Source: Asaia bogorensis (lineage in GTDB: Bacteria > Pseudomonadota > Alphaproteobacteria > Acetobacterales > Acetobacteraceae). Taken from it: a stretch of DNA of 55,892 nucleotides. Positions 7,750-16,356 of the stretch are shown here, in pieces. Both the position numbers and the translations under genes were made by a program. The notes beneath the pieces were generated by a model that saw only the letters and a list, made by a program, of their open reading frames with translations, was not told the DNA's origin and did no database searches. The stretch's first letter is position 1; every line of letters begins with the position of its first letter. Where the stretch lies: NCBI GenBank assembly GCA_945897825.1, contig CAMDGX010000022.1, positions 1-55,892 on the forward strand. The letters run 5' to 3'.

Positions 7750-9261
7750 CTAGATCCAGTCCATCGTCTGCGGCAACACCCAGCCATTGCCGTATGGCCG
7801 GTACGACAGCGCCGCGCGCCGCGCCAGCGTCTGCACCCCCTGCAGCAGCGGCATGCAGGCCCCCATCTCCACCGCCTCGCGCACCACCGCCTGCCACCCC
7901 GCCATCCGCTCCGCCTCGTCCGCCTCGTCGAACAGGTTCATCACGCGCTGCCCCAGCGCCATGTCCTTCCACGGCGAGAACGGCAGCAGTGGGTGCAGCA
8001 ACGTGCCGGCGCCGATCTCCGGATCACCGGTGGCGGTATCGAACGAATGCAGCGTCGCCTCCGGCAGCCGGTTGCCGCGCGCCAGCTCGAAATACCGCGC
8101 ATACCCGATCACCTCCAGCGCCGCCTCGATCCCCACCTTCCGCCACATCGCCACGATCGCCCGCGCCATGTCGTAGTCGCCCGGAAACTGCCCCCGCGTC
8201 GTCGCCATGCGGATCCGCACCGGCGCCACCGCCGAGAACCCCGACTTCGCCAGCAGCTCGATCGCGATGTTCGGGTCATGCGGAAAGGTCACATCCTCCA
8301 CGAACCCCGCCGTCCCCGGCGTCGCCGGCACCGACAGCGGCACCCCCACATCGTTGGTGAACGCCCGGCCCAGCGCCGCCTTGTCGATCGCATGGTGCGC
8401 GGCCAGCCGAACATTTCGGTCGGCAAACCCCTGGTCATGGCGCACCTGCAGCAGCGTCACCCGCGCAACCGGCGTCACCTCCGCCGCCAGCCCCGCGATC
8501 CCCCCCAGCCGCTGCGCCTCGCGCGCCGGCACCGCCACCGTCAGGTCCACCTCGCCCGACTGCACCGCCGCCACCCGCGCCGCGGAATCGCGGATGATCT
8601 CCACCGTGATCCGCCGCAGCGACGGCCTCGGCCCCCAATAGGCCTCGTTGCGCTCCAGCACGATGCGCGCATCCGCCTGGTGCTCCACCAGCCGATACGG
8701 CCCCGTCCCCACCGGCCGCGCGCGAAACCCCTCCAGCCCGACCCGCGCCATGTAGTCCCGCGGCACCACGAAGCTGCCCAGGAACGCCAGCCACGCCGGC
8801 GCGGTCGGCGCCGGGCTGCCAAACCGCATCACCGCGCGCGTCGCACTCGGCGTCTCGATCTCCACCACCTTCTGCCACGCATGCGCGGTATCCACCGCGT
8901 GCCCCGCCCGGATCCGCTCAAGGAAGCTCCAGCGGAAATCCGCCGACGTCATCGGCGACCCGTCATGGAACACCACGCCCTCGCGCAGCTCCACCTCCAG
9001 GCTCAACGCATCCGGCGCCAACACCCACGCCGTCGCCAGCCCCGGCACCAGCGCCAGCCGCGTGTCCCGGTCCAGCGGCTGGTCGAACACCATCTTGTAG
9101 ATCGACTGCGCATCCGGCACGAACCGCCAATGCGGGTCCCACGACGGCACGTCGCTCGGCCACCCGATCACCGCCCCATCCCGAAGCCGCGCCACCGCAG
9201 GGGCAGCCGCGCAAACAGCCGCAAGCCCCCCCACCAGGCCCCGACGGGAGATGTCGGCCAT
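7750..9261 (-). CDS. Family-5 extracellular solute-binding protein with Tat-like signal
   Basis: 503 aa. SBP family 5 features include WPSDVPSWDPHW, DALSLEVELREGVVFHDGSPMTSADFRWSF and GTGPYRLVEHQADARIVLERN. The signal region MADISRRGLVGGLAAVCAAAPAVA carries a twin-arginine motif (residues 5-10), suggesting Tat export. The ATG at 9261 is preferred over 9273 because the GGAGGA sequence that includes the upstream ATG sits at correct spacing before it. First gene of the importer operon, running towards the permeases and fused ATPase. Family 5 proteins bind peptides, nickel chelates, opines or other amides; the ligand is not evident. Confidence 0.9.
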   Translation of the reverse strand: MADISRRGLVGGLAAVCAAAPAVARLRDGAVIGWPSDVPSWDPHWRFVPDAQSIYKMVFDQPLDRDTRLALVPGLATAWVLAPDALSLEVELREGVVFHDGSPMTSADFRWSFLERIRAGHAVDTAHAWQKVVEIETPSATRAVMRFGSPAPTAPAWLAFLGSFVVPRDYMARVGLEGFRARPVGTGPYRLVEHQADARIVLERNEAYWGPRPSLRRITVEIIRDSAARVAAVQSGEVDLTVAVPAREAQRLGGIAGLAAEVTPVARVTLLQVRHDQGFADRNVRLAAHHAIDKAALGRAFTNDVGVPLSVPATPGTAGFVEDVTFPHDPNIAIELLAKSGFSAVAPVRIRMATTRGQFPGDYDMARAIVAMWRKVGIEAALEVIGYARYFELARGNRLPEATLHSFDTATGDPEIGAGTLLHPLLPFSPWKDMALGQRVMNLFDEADEAERMAGWQAVVREAVEMGACMPLLQGVQTLARRAALSYRPYGNGWVLPQTMDWI

Positions 9262-9343
9262 CAAGTCCTCCAATGCCTCGCGTCGGCTTCGATGGCACGA
9301 AATCTAGCCGCGAACCACCCGGGCGGAAACCGCCGGCATCCGG

Positions 9344-9372
9344 TTGACGCCCGCAAGACGGAAGGATCAACT
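9344..9372 (+). promoter_or_regulatory. Candidate sigma-70 promoter before the acetyltransferase
   Basis: TTGACG at 9344-9349, 17-nt spacer, TCAACT at 9367-9372. The -35 is strong and the -10 weak. The predicted start, about 7 nt after the -10, falls at or next to the ATG at 9381, so the mRNA would be leaderless or nearly so. No Shine-Dalgarno sequence is visible before that ATG, which agrees. Confidence 0.35.
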
Positions 9373-9380
9373 CCCCACCC

Positions 9381-9839
9381 ATGCCAAGCATCCGCCCCGA
9401 ACCCCCGCGCCAACCCGAAATCATCGCGCTCCTCGAAGCGTCCGACGCCAACGCCCAGGCCCTCTACCCCCCCGAAAGCAACCACCTGCTCGACGTCGCC
9501 AGCCTGGAGAAACCCACCGTCCGCTTCTTCGTCGCCCGCCGCGACGGCGCCGCCATCGGCTGCGGCGCCATCGTCCTGGCCGGCGACGGCACCGCCGAGA
9601 TCAAACGCATGTTCGTCACCGAAGCCGCCCGCGGCACCGGCACCGCCCAGGCCCTGATGGAAACCCTGGAAACCGCCGCCCGCGCCGAAGGCATCGCCAC
9701 CCTGCGCCTGGAAACCGGCATCCACAGCCACGCCGCCCTGCGCCTCTACGAACGCCACGGCTACACCGTCCGCGGCCCCTTCGGCAGCTACGCCGAAGAC
9801 CCGCTCAGCGTGTTCATGGAGAAAGCCATAAGCAAGTAA
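9381..9839 (+). CDS. GNAT-family N-acetyltransferase
   Basis: 152 aa single-domain GNAT. Motif A, the acetyl-CoA pyrophosphate loop, is in IKRMFVTEAARGTGTAQALMETLE (residues 74-97; R-G-T-G-T-A fits Q/R-x-x-G-x-G/A). The C-terminal motif B is LRLYERHGYTVRGPF. It transfers acetyl from acetyl-CoA to an amine; the acceptor is unknown. It is divergent from the ABC operon, and its TAA lies 2 nt before element R2. It is the only + strand gene between the importer and the formamidase-like gene, so it may belong functionally to either. Confidence 0.85.
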   Translation: MPSIRPEPPRQPEIIALLEASDANAQALYPPESNHLLDVASLEKPTVRFFVARRDGAAIGCGAIVLAGDGTAEIKRMFVTEAARGTGTAQALMETLETAARAEGIATLRLETGIHSHAALRLYERHGYTVRGPFGSYAEDPLSVFMEKAISK

Positions 9840-9841
9840 GC

Positions 9842-9955
9842 GGTTCTTTTTTGAAAAAAAGAACCAAAAAACTTTCATCTCTTATGCCGAGCGCCAGCCA
9901 CCACACGGACCAAGTGCCAAAAGTCTTTTTGCTTCTTTTTCTTCAGAAAAAGAAG
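9842..9955 (+). repeat. Intergenic composite palindrome R2
   Basis: Left hairpin 9842-9865 and right hairpin 9932-9955 are fully conserved. The central arms have decayed: the TTTGCACC/GGTGCAAA pairing is lost, although ACTTT...AAAGTC remains. It lies between two + strand genes, 2 nt after the acetyltransferase stop and 34 nt before the formamidase-like start, so it occupies nearly the whole intergenic space. Confidence 0.88.
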
Positions 9956-9989
9956 ATTCTTTCTTAACCCCGGAAAGGACCCGCCTCCC

Positions 9990-12140
9990 ATGCACAAGCT
10001 CACCGGCTACACCAACCGCTGGGGCCAGAAGCAGGGAGCAACCATCCGCTTCCACGTCTCCAGCGCCGCCAAAACCCCCTTCCGCCTGCGCTTCGTCCGC
10101 CACATCTGCGCCGACCCCAACCCCGAAGGCCCCGGCTACGAGGAAATCGAACTCCCCTCCCCCCTGCCGGCCACCATCCCAGGCCAGGAACACGGCGCCT
10201 GGACCGGCAGCTACGCCCAGGCCGACGCCCTGAAACTCCCCGCCGGCGCCCTCACCCTGCGCGCCACCATCTGGCCCACCACCCCCGCCAAGGGCCCCCA
10301 GGGCATCCTCTCGCTGGACCTCCCCGGCTGGTCCCTGGCGCTTGCCATCGGCCCGAACGGCGGCGCCATGCTCCAGGCCACCGCCGCCGGCCGAACCATC
10401 GCCGCCGAAGTCCCCGCCCCGCTCATGGCCCGCCACTGGTACGACCTCACCGGCACCCTGGCCGCCGATGGCACCCTGACCATCACCCAAACCCCCCACC
10501 GCCCGCTCAAGGATGCCGGCACCGCAACGGCTCCCGGCGCCACCCCCTGCCCCGGCGCCCCCGCCCGCGCCCTCATCGCCGCCCTCCCCCCTGCCGGCAC
10601 CAACCCCCACGCCAGCGCCCACTACAACGGCAAGATCGAAGCCCCCGCCATCCTCGCCGGCCAAACCCAAGTCGCCACCTGGGACTTCGCCCAAGGCATC
10701 CAAACCCAAACCGCCACCGACACCGGCTCCCAGCACGCCCACGCCCGCCTCGTCGCCCTGCCCGCCCGCGCCATGACCGGCAGCACCTGGACCGGCGCTG
10801 TCCACGACTGGAAATCCGACCCCAGCCAATACGCCGCCATCCACTTCCACGACGACGACCAGGGCGACCTGGGCTGGCCCGAAACCTTCGCGCTGACCAT
10901 CCCCACCAACTGGCCCAGCGGCTTCTACGCCGCCCACATCAGCAACGACGCAGCCGAGGATTACATCCCCTTCTTCGTCCGCCCCGCCAAACCGGCGTCG
11001 GACGTCGCCTTCCTCGTCCCCACCTACAGCTACCAGGTCTACGGCAACTTCGTCCGCGAGGGCCGCGGCGCCGAGATCGCCGAGCGCGCGAAGGCCCGCG
11101 GCGCACTCCTCGAAACCCCGGACATGAACCCCCAGTTCGGCCTGTCCTGCTACAACCACCACTCCGACGGCTCCGGCGTCAGCCTCGTCTCCATGTTCCG
11201 CCCCCAGCTCGACACCCGCCCCCGCCAGATGGCCCACATCGACCCCGCCCACCCCCACGGCTCCGGCACCCAGCGCATCTGCGTCGACAGCTACTTCATC
11301 CACTGGCTCCACCACGAAGGCATCGCCCACGACGTCATCACCGACCACGACCTGCACGAGGAAGGCCTCTCCCTCCTCGCCCCCTACCGCGTCGTCATCG
11401 CCGCCCAGCACCCCGAATACCATTCCGACCGCATGATGCAGTCCCTGGAAGACTACCTCTCGCAAGGTGGCCGCCTCATGTATCTCGGCGGCAACGGCTT
11501 CTACTGGCGCGCCGAACCCTCCGAACACGCCCCCGGCGCGCTCGAAATCCGCCGCGCCGAATCCGGCATCCGCACCTGGGCCACCGAGCCCGGCGAGAGC
11601 TACCACCAGTTCGGCGGCGGCTATGCCGGCCTATGGCGCCGCATCGGCCGCCCCGCCCACAAGCTGGTCGGCAACGGCTTCTCGTGCCAGGGCCTGCACC
11701 GCGGCTTCCCCTACAAATTCACCGACGGCATCAACAACCCCCGCGTCGCCTTCATGACCGAGGGCCTCACCCCCACCCCCGGCCAGGCCTTCGGCGAAAC
11801 CGGCCACCAGGGCGGCGGCGCCGCCGGCCACGAGCTCGACAGCGTCAACTTCCGCTACGGCTCCCCCGAACACATCCTCATCGTCGCCAAGGGCATCGTC
11901 ATCCACGAGGACTACGGCTGGGTGAACGAAGACATGCTCACCCACCGCCACCCCCTCCCCCAGGAAGACTGGGCCTGCGCCGATGCCTGCTTCTTCGAAA
12001 CCCCCGCTGGCGGCGCGGTCTTCAGCGTCGGCTCCATGACCTGGGCCGGCAGCATGCCCATCCAAGGCACCCTGCGCACGCTCACCACCAACGTGCTGCG
12101 GCGCTTCATTGACCCGGCGCCGTTCCCCTGGCCAGAATAG
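9990..12140 (+). CDS. N,N-dimethylformamidase large-subunit-like protein
   Basis: 716 aa. The N-terminal ~290 residues look like a beta-rich, LamG-like domain (TWDFAQGIQTQTATDTG). The C-terminal part matches the N,N-dimethylformamidase large subunit: PTYSYQVYGNF (Tyr346, Tyr348, Tyr351), CYNHHSDGSG (Tyr388) and AAQHPEYHS (His474, Glu476). In the characterised enzyme iron is held by two Tyr and one Glu next to a His in an H-P-E motif; the same pattern is present here, but residue equivalence is my inference. The known enzyme also has a small subunit in a gene just upstream; none is found here, so substrate and quaternary structure are uncertain. Hydrolysis of an amide C-N bond is the likely chemistry. 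Third positions are extremely C-rich. Confidence 0.8.
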   Translation: MHKLTGYTNRWGQKQGATIRFHVSSAAKTPFRLRFVRHICADPNPEGPGYEEIELPSPLPATIPGQEHGAWTGSYAQADALKLPAGALTLRATIWPTTPAKGPQGILSLDLPGWSLALAIGPNGGAMLQATAAGRTIAAEVPAPLMARHWYDLTGTLAADGTLTITQTPHRPLKDAGTATAPGATPCPGAPARALIAALPPAGTNPHASAHYNGKIEAPAILAGQTQVATWDFAQGIQTQTATDTGSQHAHARLVALPARAMTGSTWTGAVHDWKSDPSQYAAIHFHDDDQGDLGWPETFALTIPTNWPSGFYAAHISNDAAEDYIPFFVRPAKPASDVAFLVPTYSYQVYGNFVREGRGAEIAERAKARGALLETPDMNPQFGLSCYNHHSDGSGVSLVSMFRPQLDTRPRQMAHIDPAHPHGSGTQRICVDSYFIHWLHHEGIAHDVITDHDLHEEGLSLLAPYRVVIAAQHPEYHSDRMMQSLEDYLSQGGRLMYLGGNGFYWRAEPSEHAPGALEIRRAESGIRTWATEPGESYHQFGGGYAGLWRRIGRPAHKLVGNGFSCQGLHRGFPYKFTDGINNPRVAFMTEGLTPTPGQAFGETGHQGGGAAGHELDSVNFRYGSPEHILIVAKGIVIHEDYGWVNEDMLTHRHPLPQEDWACADACFFETPAGGAVFSVGSMTWAGSMPIQGTLRTLTTNVLRRFIDPAPFPWPE

Positions 12141-12146
12141 GAAGCA

Positions 12147-12264
12147 CTTCTTTTTTGGAAAAAAAGAAGCAAAAAACTTTTCATCCATTTGCACCCAGGC
12201 CAGACAACTACTACGGGCGCAAATGGATAAAGTTTTTTTGCTTCTTTTTGTTCACAAAAAGAAG
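12147..12264 (+). repeat. Intergenic composite palindrome R3
   Basis: Between convergent genes, 6 nt from one stop and 10 nt from the other. The left hairpin (12147-12169) uses CTTC/GAAG outer arms instead of GGTTC/GAACC. The right hairpin (12241-12264) has G-TTCA-C at the loop closing pair where most copies have C-TTCA-G, a compensatory change. The central arm CATCCATTTGCACC faces GCGCAAATGGATA, imperfectly paired. Confidence 0.9.
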
Positions 12265-12274
12265 AATCCTTCCT

Positions 12275-13321
12275 TCAGAACCTTCCCTCGATCGCCCCGC
12301 CCCCCTCCGCGTAGCTCCGAGCGATAATCTCCACCACATGCGCCTGGATCTCCAGGCTGCGCGTCGAAACATCTCCCGCCTCGATCCGCGCCACGAACGC
12401 CTCGACGATCGTCGGCGCCGTCCCCACCTGGAAGCTCTGCACAGGCAGCCCGTCGAACACCCCCGCCGCGCCGCCAAACCCGCCCCCATCGGGCCGCCAC
12501 AGATGCACCAGCCCATCCGGCGACCCGGAGAACAGGATCCCCTCCCGCCCGATCACCACCATCCGCGCCCGCGTCGCCGTATGCGGCTGGCTGCCGTTCC
12601 AATGCGCATGCATCGACGCCGCCACCCCGCTCTCCAGCACCAGGCTCACCAGCGCGCTGTCCTCCACATCGGGCCGCACCACCGACCCGTCATCCATCAC
12701 CCGCGTCGCGAACCGCGTCGACAGCGACGAAGTGAACCGCGAGGCAGCCCCGAACAACGTGGCGATCGACGTCAGGTGATAGATGCCCAGATCTGCCAGA
12801 ACCCCACCGCCCGCCAGCGCCTTCTCATAGAACCACCCGGCATGCGTCGGCCCCTTGTGCCCCCGATGGCACTCCACGGCCGAAACCTCCCCCACCGCCC
12901 CGCGCGCGATCAGATCCGCGGCCAGAACATGATCCCCGGTCTCCACGAACGGCAACGCCATGAACGTCACCGGCCGCGCCCGCACCGCCGCGGCCAGCCG
13001 CGCCGCCTCGGCGAGCGTCGGCACCAGCGGCTTCTCCACCAGCACATGCTTGCCCGCCCGCACCGCCATCTCGGCGAAGTCCGCATGCGTATCCGGCGCC
13101 GTCAGCACCAGCACCGCATCCACCAAGGGGTCCGACACCACCGACGCCACATCCGTCGACCACCGCGCCACCCCGAACCGCGCCGCGCACTCGGCCAACC
13201 GCCCTTCATCCCGCCCCGCGATCGCCACCAGCACCGCCCGCCCGCCCAGCTCCGCCAGCTGCGGAAAATGCTTCCGCTGCGCGATATCCCCATACCCGAC
13301 CGCCGCGATCCGCACCGTCAC
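12275..13321 (-). CDS. Gfo/Idh/MocA-family NAD(P)-dependent oxidoreductase
   Basis: 348 aa. The N-terminal Rossmann fold begins VTVRIAAVGYGDIAQRKHFPQL, in which the usual GxGxxG reads GYGDIA. The family's catalytic EKP lysine is in GKHVLVEKPLV, near residue 95. The C-terminal alpha/beta domain includes HKGPTHAGWFYEKALAGGGVLADLGIYHL. I chose GTG at 13321 because it overlaps the TGA of the upstream dehydrogenase by 4 nt (GTGA), a coupled start. Enzymes of this family oxidise or reduce sugars, inositols or their derivatives; the specific substrate is unknown. It ends 10 nt before R3. Confidence 0.85.
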   Translation of the reverse strand: MTVRIAAVGYGDIAQRKHFPQLAELGGRAVLVAIAGRDEGRLAECAARFGVARWSTDVASVVSDPLVDAVLVLTAPDTHADFAEMAVRAGKHVLVEKPLVPTLAEAARLAAAVRARPVTFMALPFVETGDHVLAADLIARGAVGEVSAVECHRGHKGPTHAGWFYEKALAGGGVLADLGIYHLTSIATLFGAASRFTSSLSTRFATRVMDDGSVVRPDVEDSALVSLVLESGVAASMHAHWNGSQPHTATRARMVVIGREGILFSGSPDGLVHLWRPDGGGFGGAAGVFDGLPVQSFQVGTAPTIVEAFVARIEAGDVSTRSLEIQAHVVEIIARSYAEGGGAIEGRF

Positions 13322-14409
13322 AGCACCACGCCCGCGCCGCTCTCCGCCGCACGCCGCCCCGCATCGAGGATCGCCACCGCCTGCCGGTTCAGCGGAACAT
13401 CCAACGTCGGATGCAGCGCCTCCCCCGTCTCGATGTGATGCAGCACCTCCTCCCCGATCGTCGCCCGCCCCACCGGCAACGCCTCCCCCTCCACCACCCG
13501 CGACGGCGTCACGCTGCCGCGCTCGGTGAACACCAGCACCCGCCCCCCATCCACCACCAGCGTCCCATGCGTCCCCATCACGATCGGCCCGTTCGGCACC
13601 CCGTTGTGGAAACTCGTCCAGCTCGCCTCGATCGTCCCCACCGCCCGCGCGAACCGCAGCAGCAACGTCGCATTGTCCTCCGCATCGCCAGGGCTCATCA
13701 GGTTCACCGCCATCCCCCGCACCTCCACCGGCATCCCCACGATCCACGCCGCCAGGCACGCCCCATAGCAACAGTAGTCGAGCAAAGCCCCACCCCCCGC
13801 CGCCTTCTGGTGCCACCACTCCGAAGCCTTCTCCGCCTCGCTCACCAACCCGATGGTGGTCGACCCCGGATGCAAACTCCCATGCGCCATCGGCCCCAAG
13901 GAAGCCATGTTCCGCCACCGGAACTGCACCACCTCGCCAATCTCTCCGCTCTCGACAATCGCCTTCACCGCCCGAACCGCCGGCCGCCATGTCGTGGGCC
14001 AGTTCGTCACCAGCGCCACCCCCGCCGCCTGCGCCGCCCCGATCATCCGGTCCGCGTCCGCAACACGCCCCGCCAGCGGCTTCTCCGTCAGCAGATGCAC
14101 CCCCCGCCCCGCAAACGCCTCCGCCACCTCCGCATGCGCCGAAATCTCCGGGCAGAACGCCAGGATATCCAGCCTCTCGTCCAGCAACCCCCGCCAATCC
14201 CCAAACCGCCGCGGCCCCCCCGGCGCCCCCAACGCCCGCTCCATATTGGCCCGCCGGCTCCCCTCCACCTCCGTCAGGCTCGGCGTCGCCGGGACCGTAT
14301 CCGCCACCCCCACAAAGTCGCACCGCCCAGTGGCCGCCAACCGCTCCACCAGCTCGTTGACATGCATGTGGGCAAACCCCACCACGCCCACCCGATACCG
14401 ACGCGCCAT
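13318..14409 (-). CDS. Gfo/Idh/MocA-family NAD(P)-dependent oxidoreductase
   Basis: 363 aa. The Rossmann motif is degenerate: VGVVGFAHMHVNELVERL, where GxGxxG reads GFAHMH. The EKP lysine is present in GVHLLTEKPLAGRV, and a C-terminal substrate domain follows (GGGALLDYCCYGACLAAWI). Of the three clustered ATGs I chose 14409 (MARRYRVG), because GGGAG lies 7 nt upstream; the ATG at 14415 would overlap that Shine-Dalgarno. It is coupled to the second dehydrogenase by a 4-nt overlap. The coding start is only 23 nt from the edge of element R4. Confidence 0.85.
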   Translation of the reverse strand: MARRYRVGVVGFAHMHVNELVERLAATGRCDFVGVADTVPATPSLTEVEGSRRANMERALGAPGGPRRFGDWRGLLDERLDILAFCPEISAHAEVAEAFAGRGVHLLTEKPLAGRVADADRMIGAAQAAGVALVTNWPTTWRPAVRAVKAIVESGEIGEVVQFRWRNMASLGPMAHGSLHPGSTTIGLVSEAEKASEWWHQKAAGGGALLDYCCYGACLAAWIVGMPVEVRGMAVNLMSPGDAEDNATLLLRFARAVGTIEASWTSFHNGVPNGPIVMGTHGTLVVDGGRVLVFTERGSVTPSRVVEGEALPVGRATIGEEVLHHIETGEALHPTLDVPLNRQAVAILDAGRRAAESGAGVVL

Positions 14410-14432
14410 TGTCATCTCCCAAGAAAGCAAGC

Positions 14433-14541
14433 GGTTCTTTTTTGAAAAAAAGAACCAAAAAACTTTTATCCCTTCGCGTGGCGACTATCCCCGACGCAAA
14501 TGGATAGAGTTTTTTTGCTTCTTTTTGTTCACAAAAAGAAG
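14433..14541 (+). repeat. Intergenic composite palindrome R4
   Basis: The only copy between two minus-strand genes: 8 nt from the tartrate dehydratase stop and 23 nt upstream of the dehydrogenase start. The left hairpin 14433-14456 matches R1 except in its loop. The right hairpin 14518-14541 carries the G-TTCA-C variant shared with R3. The central left arm is degenerate. The element still points the same way as all other copies even though the flanking genes are on the minus strand. Confidence 0.9.
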
Positions 14542-14549
14542 ACTCCTTC

Positions 14550-15713
14550 TTACTCCGCCAACGCCTTCATCTGCGCATAAAGATCGGACTTCCCCTCAAA
14601 TCCGATCCCCGGCAACTCCGGCAGCGTCACGAACCCGTCCTCCACCCGCACACCATCGGGAAACCCACCATACGGCTGGAACAAATCCGGATAGCTCTCA
14701 TTCCCCCCCAGCCCCAACCCCGCCGCGATCATCAGCGACATCTGGTGCCCCCCATGCGGCACCACCCGCCGCCATGACCACCCCGCATCCCGGATCACCC
14801 CGAGCGTCCGCTGGAACTCGCACAACCCGTAGCTCAGCGCGCAATCGAACTGCAGGAAATCCCGATCCGCCCGCATCCCGCCATACCGCAGCAGGTTCCG
14901 CGCATCCTGGTGGCTGAACAGGTTCTCCCCCGTCGCCATCGCCCCCGGATAGAAATCCGCGAGCGCCGCCTGCAACTGGTAGTCGAGCGGATCCCCCGCC
15001 TCCTCGTACCAGAACAGCCCATACCCCCGCATCATCTTCGCATAGGCAATCGCCGTCTCCAGGTCGAACCGCCCATTCGCATCCACCGCCAGCCGCGCCC
15101 GCCCATCCAGGTCCCGCAGCACCGCCTCGATCCGCCCCCGGTCCGCGTCGACCGAATCCCCGCCGATCTTCATCTTCACCACGGTGTAGCCACGGTCGAG
15201 ATACGACCGCATCTCCGCGCAAAGCTGCGACGTATCCTTCCCCGGGTAGTAGTACCCCCCCGCCGCATACACGAACACGCGCGGATCGGCCTCGATCCCA
15301 TGCCGCTCCGCCAACAGCCGGAACAACGGCTTGCCCGCGATCTTCGCCACCGCATCCCAAACCGCCATGTCGATGGTCCCGACAGCCACCGACCGCTCCC
15401 CATGCCCCCCCGGCTTCTCGTTCTTCATCAGCGCGGCCCAAACCGCATCCGGATCAAGATTGTCCCCCGCCGCATTCACCAGCGAAGCCGGATCGGCCTC
15501 CAGCACCCGATCCCGGAACCGCTCCCGGATCAGCCCGCCCTGCCCATACCGCCCATTGGAATTGAACCCATACCCGATGACGGTCTTCCCATCCCGCACC
15601 TGGTCGGTCACCACCGCCACCAGGCTGCTCGTCATCTTCGAGAAGTCGATATAGGCATTGCGGATCGGCGAGGCGATCGGCCGCGTCACCTCACGAACAT
15701 CGACAATGCGCAT
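14550..15713 (-). CDS. tarD: D-tartrate dehydratase (enolase superfamily)
   Basis: 387 aa. The sequence follows the Bradyrhizobium D-tartrate dehydratase closely, as I remember it: RIVDVREVTRPIASPIRNAYIDF, GYGFNSNGRYGQGGLIRERF, YYYPGKD and a C-terminal GIGFEGKSDLYAQMKALAE. Mandelate-racemase-type catalytic elements are visible: the KxK motif VVKMKIG (K180, K182), the Mg ligands starting at AVDANG, and the general base His320 in VPHGGHQMS. The numbering is two lower than the characterised protein, consistent with a start two residues shorter. It dehydrates D-tartrate to oxaloacetate in the cytoplasm. The ATG at 15713 has GGAGGG 6 nt upstream. It may be in one pathway with the neighbouring dehydrogenases. 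Confidence 0.87.
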   Translation of the reverse strand: MRIVDVREVTRPIASPIRNAYIDFSKMTSSLVAVVTDQVRDGKTVIGYGFNSNGRYGQGGLIRERFRDRVLEADPASLVNAAGDNLDPDAVWAALMKNEKPGGHGERSVAVGTIDMAVWDAVAKIAGKPLFRLLAERHGIEADPRVFVYAAGGYYYPGKDTSQLCAEMRSYLDRGYTVVKMKIGGDSVDADRGRIEAVLRDLDGRARLAVDANGRFDLETAIAYAKMMRGYGLFWYEEAGDPLDYQLQAALADFYPGAMATGENLFSHQDARNLLRYGGMRADRDFLQFDCALSYGLCEFQRTLGVIRDAGWSWRRVVPHGGHQMSLMIAAGLGLGGNESYPDLFQPYGGFPDGVRVEDGFVTLPELPGIGFEGKSDLYAQMKALAE

Positions 15714-15780
15714 CGCCAGCCCTCCGGTTACCCGCGCATTGATCCCCCACCCAGCCGCCCTTGGCAACGGAGCACCCGCG

Positions 15781-16098
15781 ATGGCCTGGCTCTACCTCCT
15801 CATCGCCGCCGCCTTCGAGATCGGCTGGCCCCTCGGCCTCAAGCTCGCCCAATCCCCAGGCCGCGCCCTGGCGGGCTTCAGCTTCGCCGCCCTCTCGATC
15901 ACTCTCTCCGGCCTCTTCCTCTACCTCGCCCAGCGAAGCATCCCCATCGGCACCGCCTACGCCGTCTGGACCGGCATCGGCGCCGCCGGCACCTTCCTCG
16001 TCGGCATCGCCCTCTTCGCCGACCCCGCCACCTTCGGCCGCATCGCCGGCGTCACCCTCATCATCGCCGGCGTCGCCACGCTCAAGCTGTCAAGCTGA
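15781..16098 (+). CDS. SMR-family exporter, SugE/Gdx subtype
   Basis: 105 aa, four transmembrane helices. The essential proton/substrate Glu is E13 (AAFEIGWPLGLK) with W16 beside it. SIPIGTAYAVWTGIGAAG matches the signature of the SugE/Gdx branch, whose characterised members export guanidinium in exchange for protons, rather than the EmrE drug branch. The helix 1 Gly that is usual at position 10 is Ala here. It is divergent from tarD with a 67-nt gap, too short to hold a guanidine riboswitch. It ends 11 nt before the convergent thioredoxin-like gene. Confidence 0.85.
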   Translation: MAWLYLLIAAAFEIGWPLGLKLAQSPGRALAGFSFAALSITLSGLFLYLAQRSIPIGTAYAVWTGIGAAGTFLVGIALFADPATFGRIAGVTLIIAGVATLKLSS

Positions 16099-16109
16099 CC
16101 AGCCCTCCG

Positions 16110-16346
16110 CTACCCCGCGATCCACCGCGCCACATCCGCCGCCTTCGGCAATCCCCCGGCATGAACAACCTTGCCGTCCACCACCACCCCCGGCGTCGAG
16201 GCAATCCCGTAGCCGGCGATCTCCGCATAGTCGGTCACCTTGCTGACCGTCACCGCAACCCCAGCCTTCGCCGCCGCATCGCGCACCATCTGCGCCGTCG
16301 CCTCGCAACGGGCACAACCGGGGCCAAGCACCTTCACGTCCTTCAT
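16110..16346 (-). CDS. Small thioredoxin-like redox protein (TM0996 type)
   Basis: 78 aa with a CxxC active site at C11-A-R-C14 (GPGCARCEATAQ), and TPGVVVDGKVV as the cis-proline segment. This compact thioredoxin fold is common beside metalloid permeases and ArsR regulators. I chose the ATG at 16346 (MKDVKVLG) because AGGAG lies just upstream; a start at 16364 would place the Shine-Dalgarno inside the gene. It is the last gene of the arsR-permease-thioredoxin run, 10 nt after the permease. It may reduce the permease cysteines or the metalloid, which is inference. Confidence 0.83.
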   Translation of the reverse strand: MKDVKVLGPGCARCEATAQMVRDAAAKAGVAVTVSKVTDYAEIAGYGIASTPGVVVDGKVVHAGGLPKAADVARWIAG

Positions 16347-16356
16347 GGAACTCTCC

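Noticed and set aside
15714-15780. Guanidine riboswitch upstream of the SMR exporter
   Set aside because: The gap to the divergent tarD start is 67 nt, too short for the known aptamers, and none of their conserved motifs is present.
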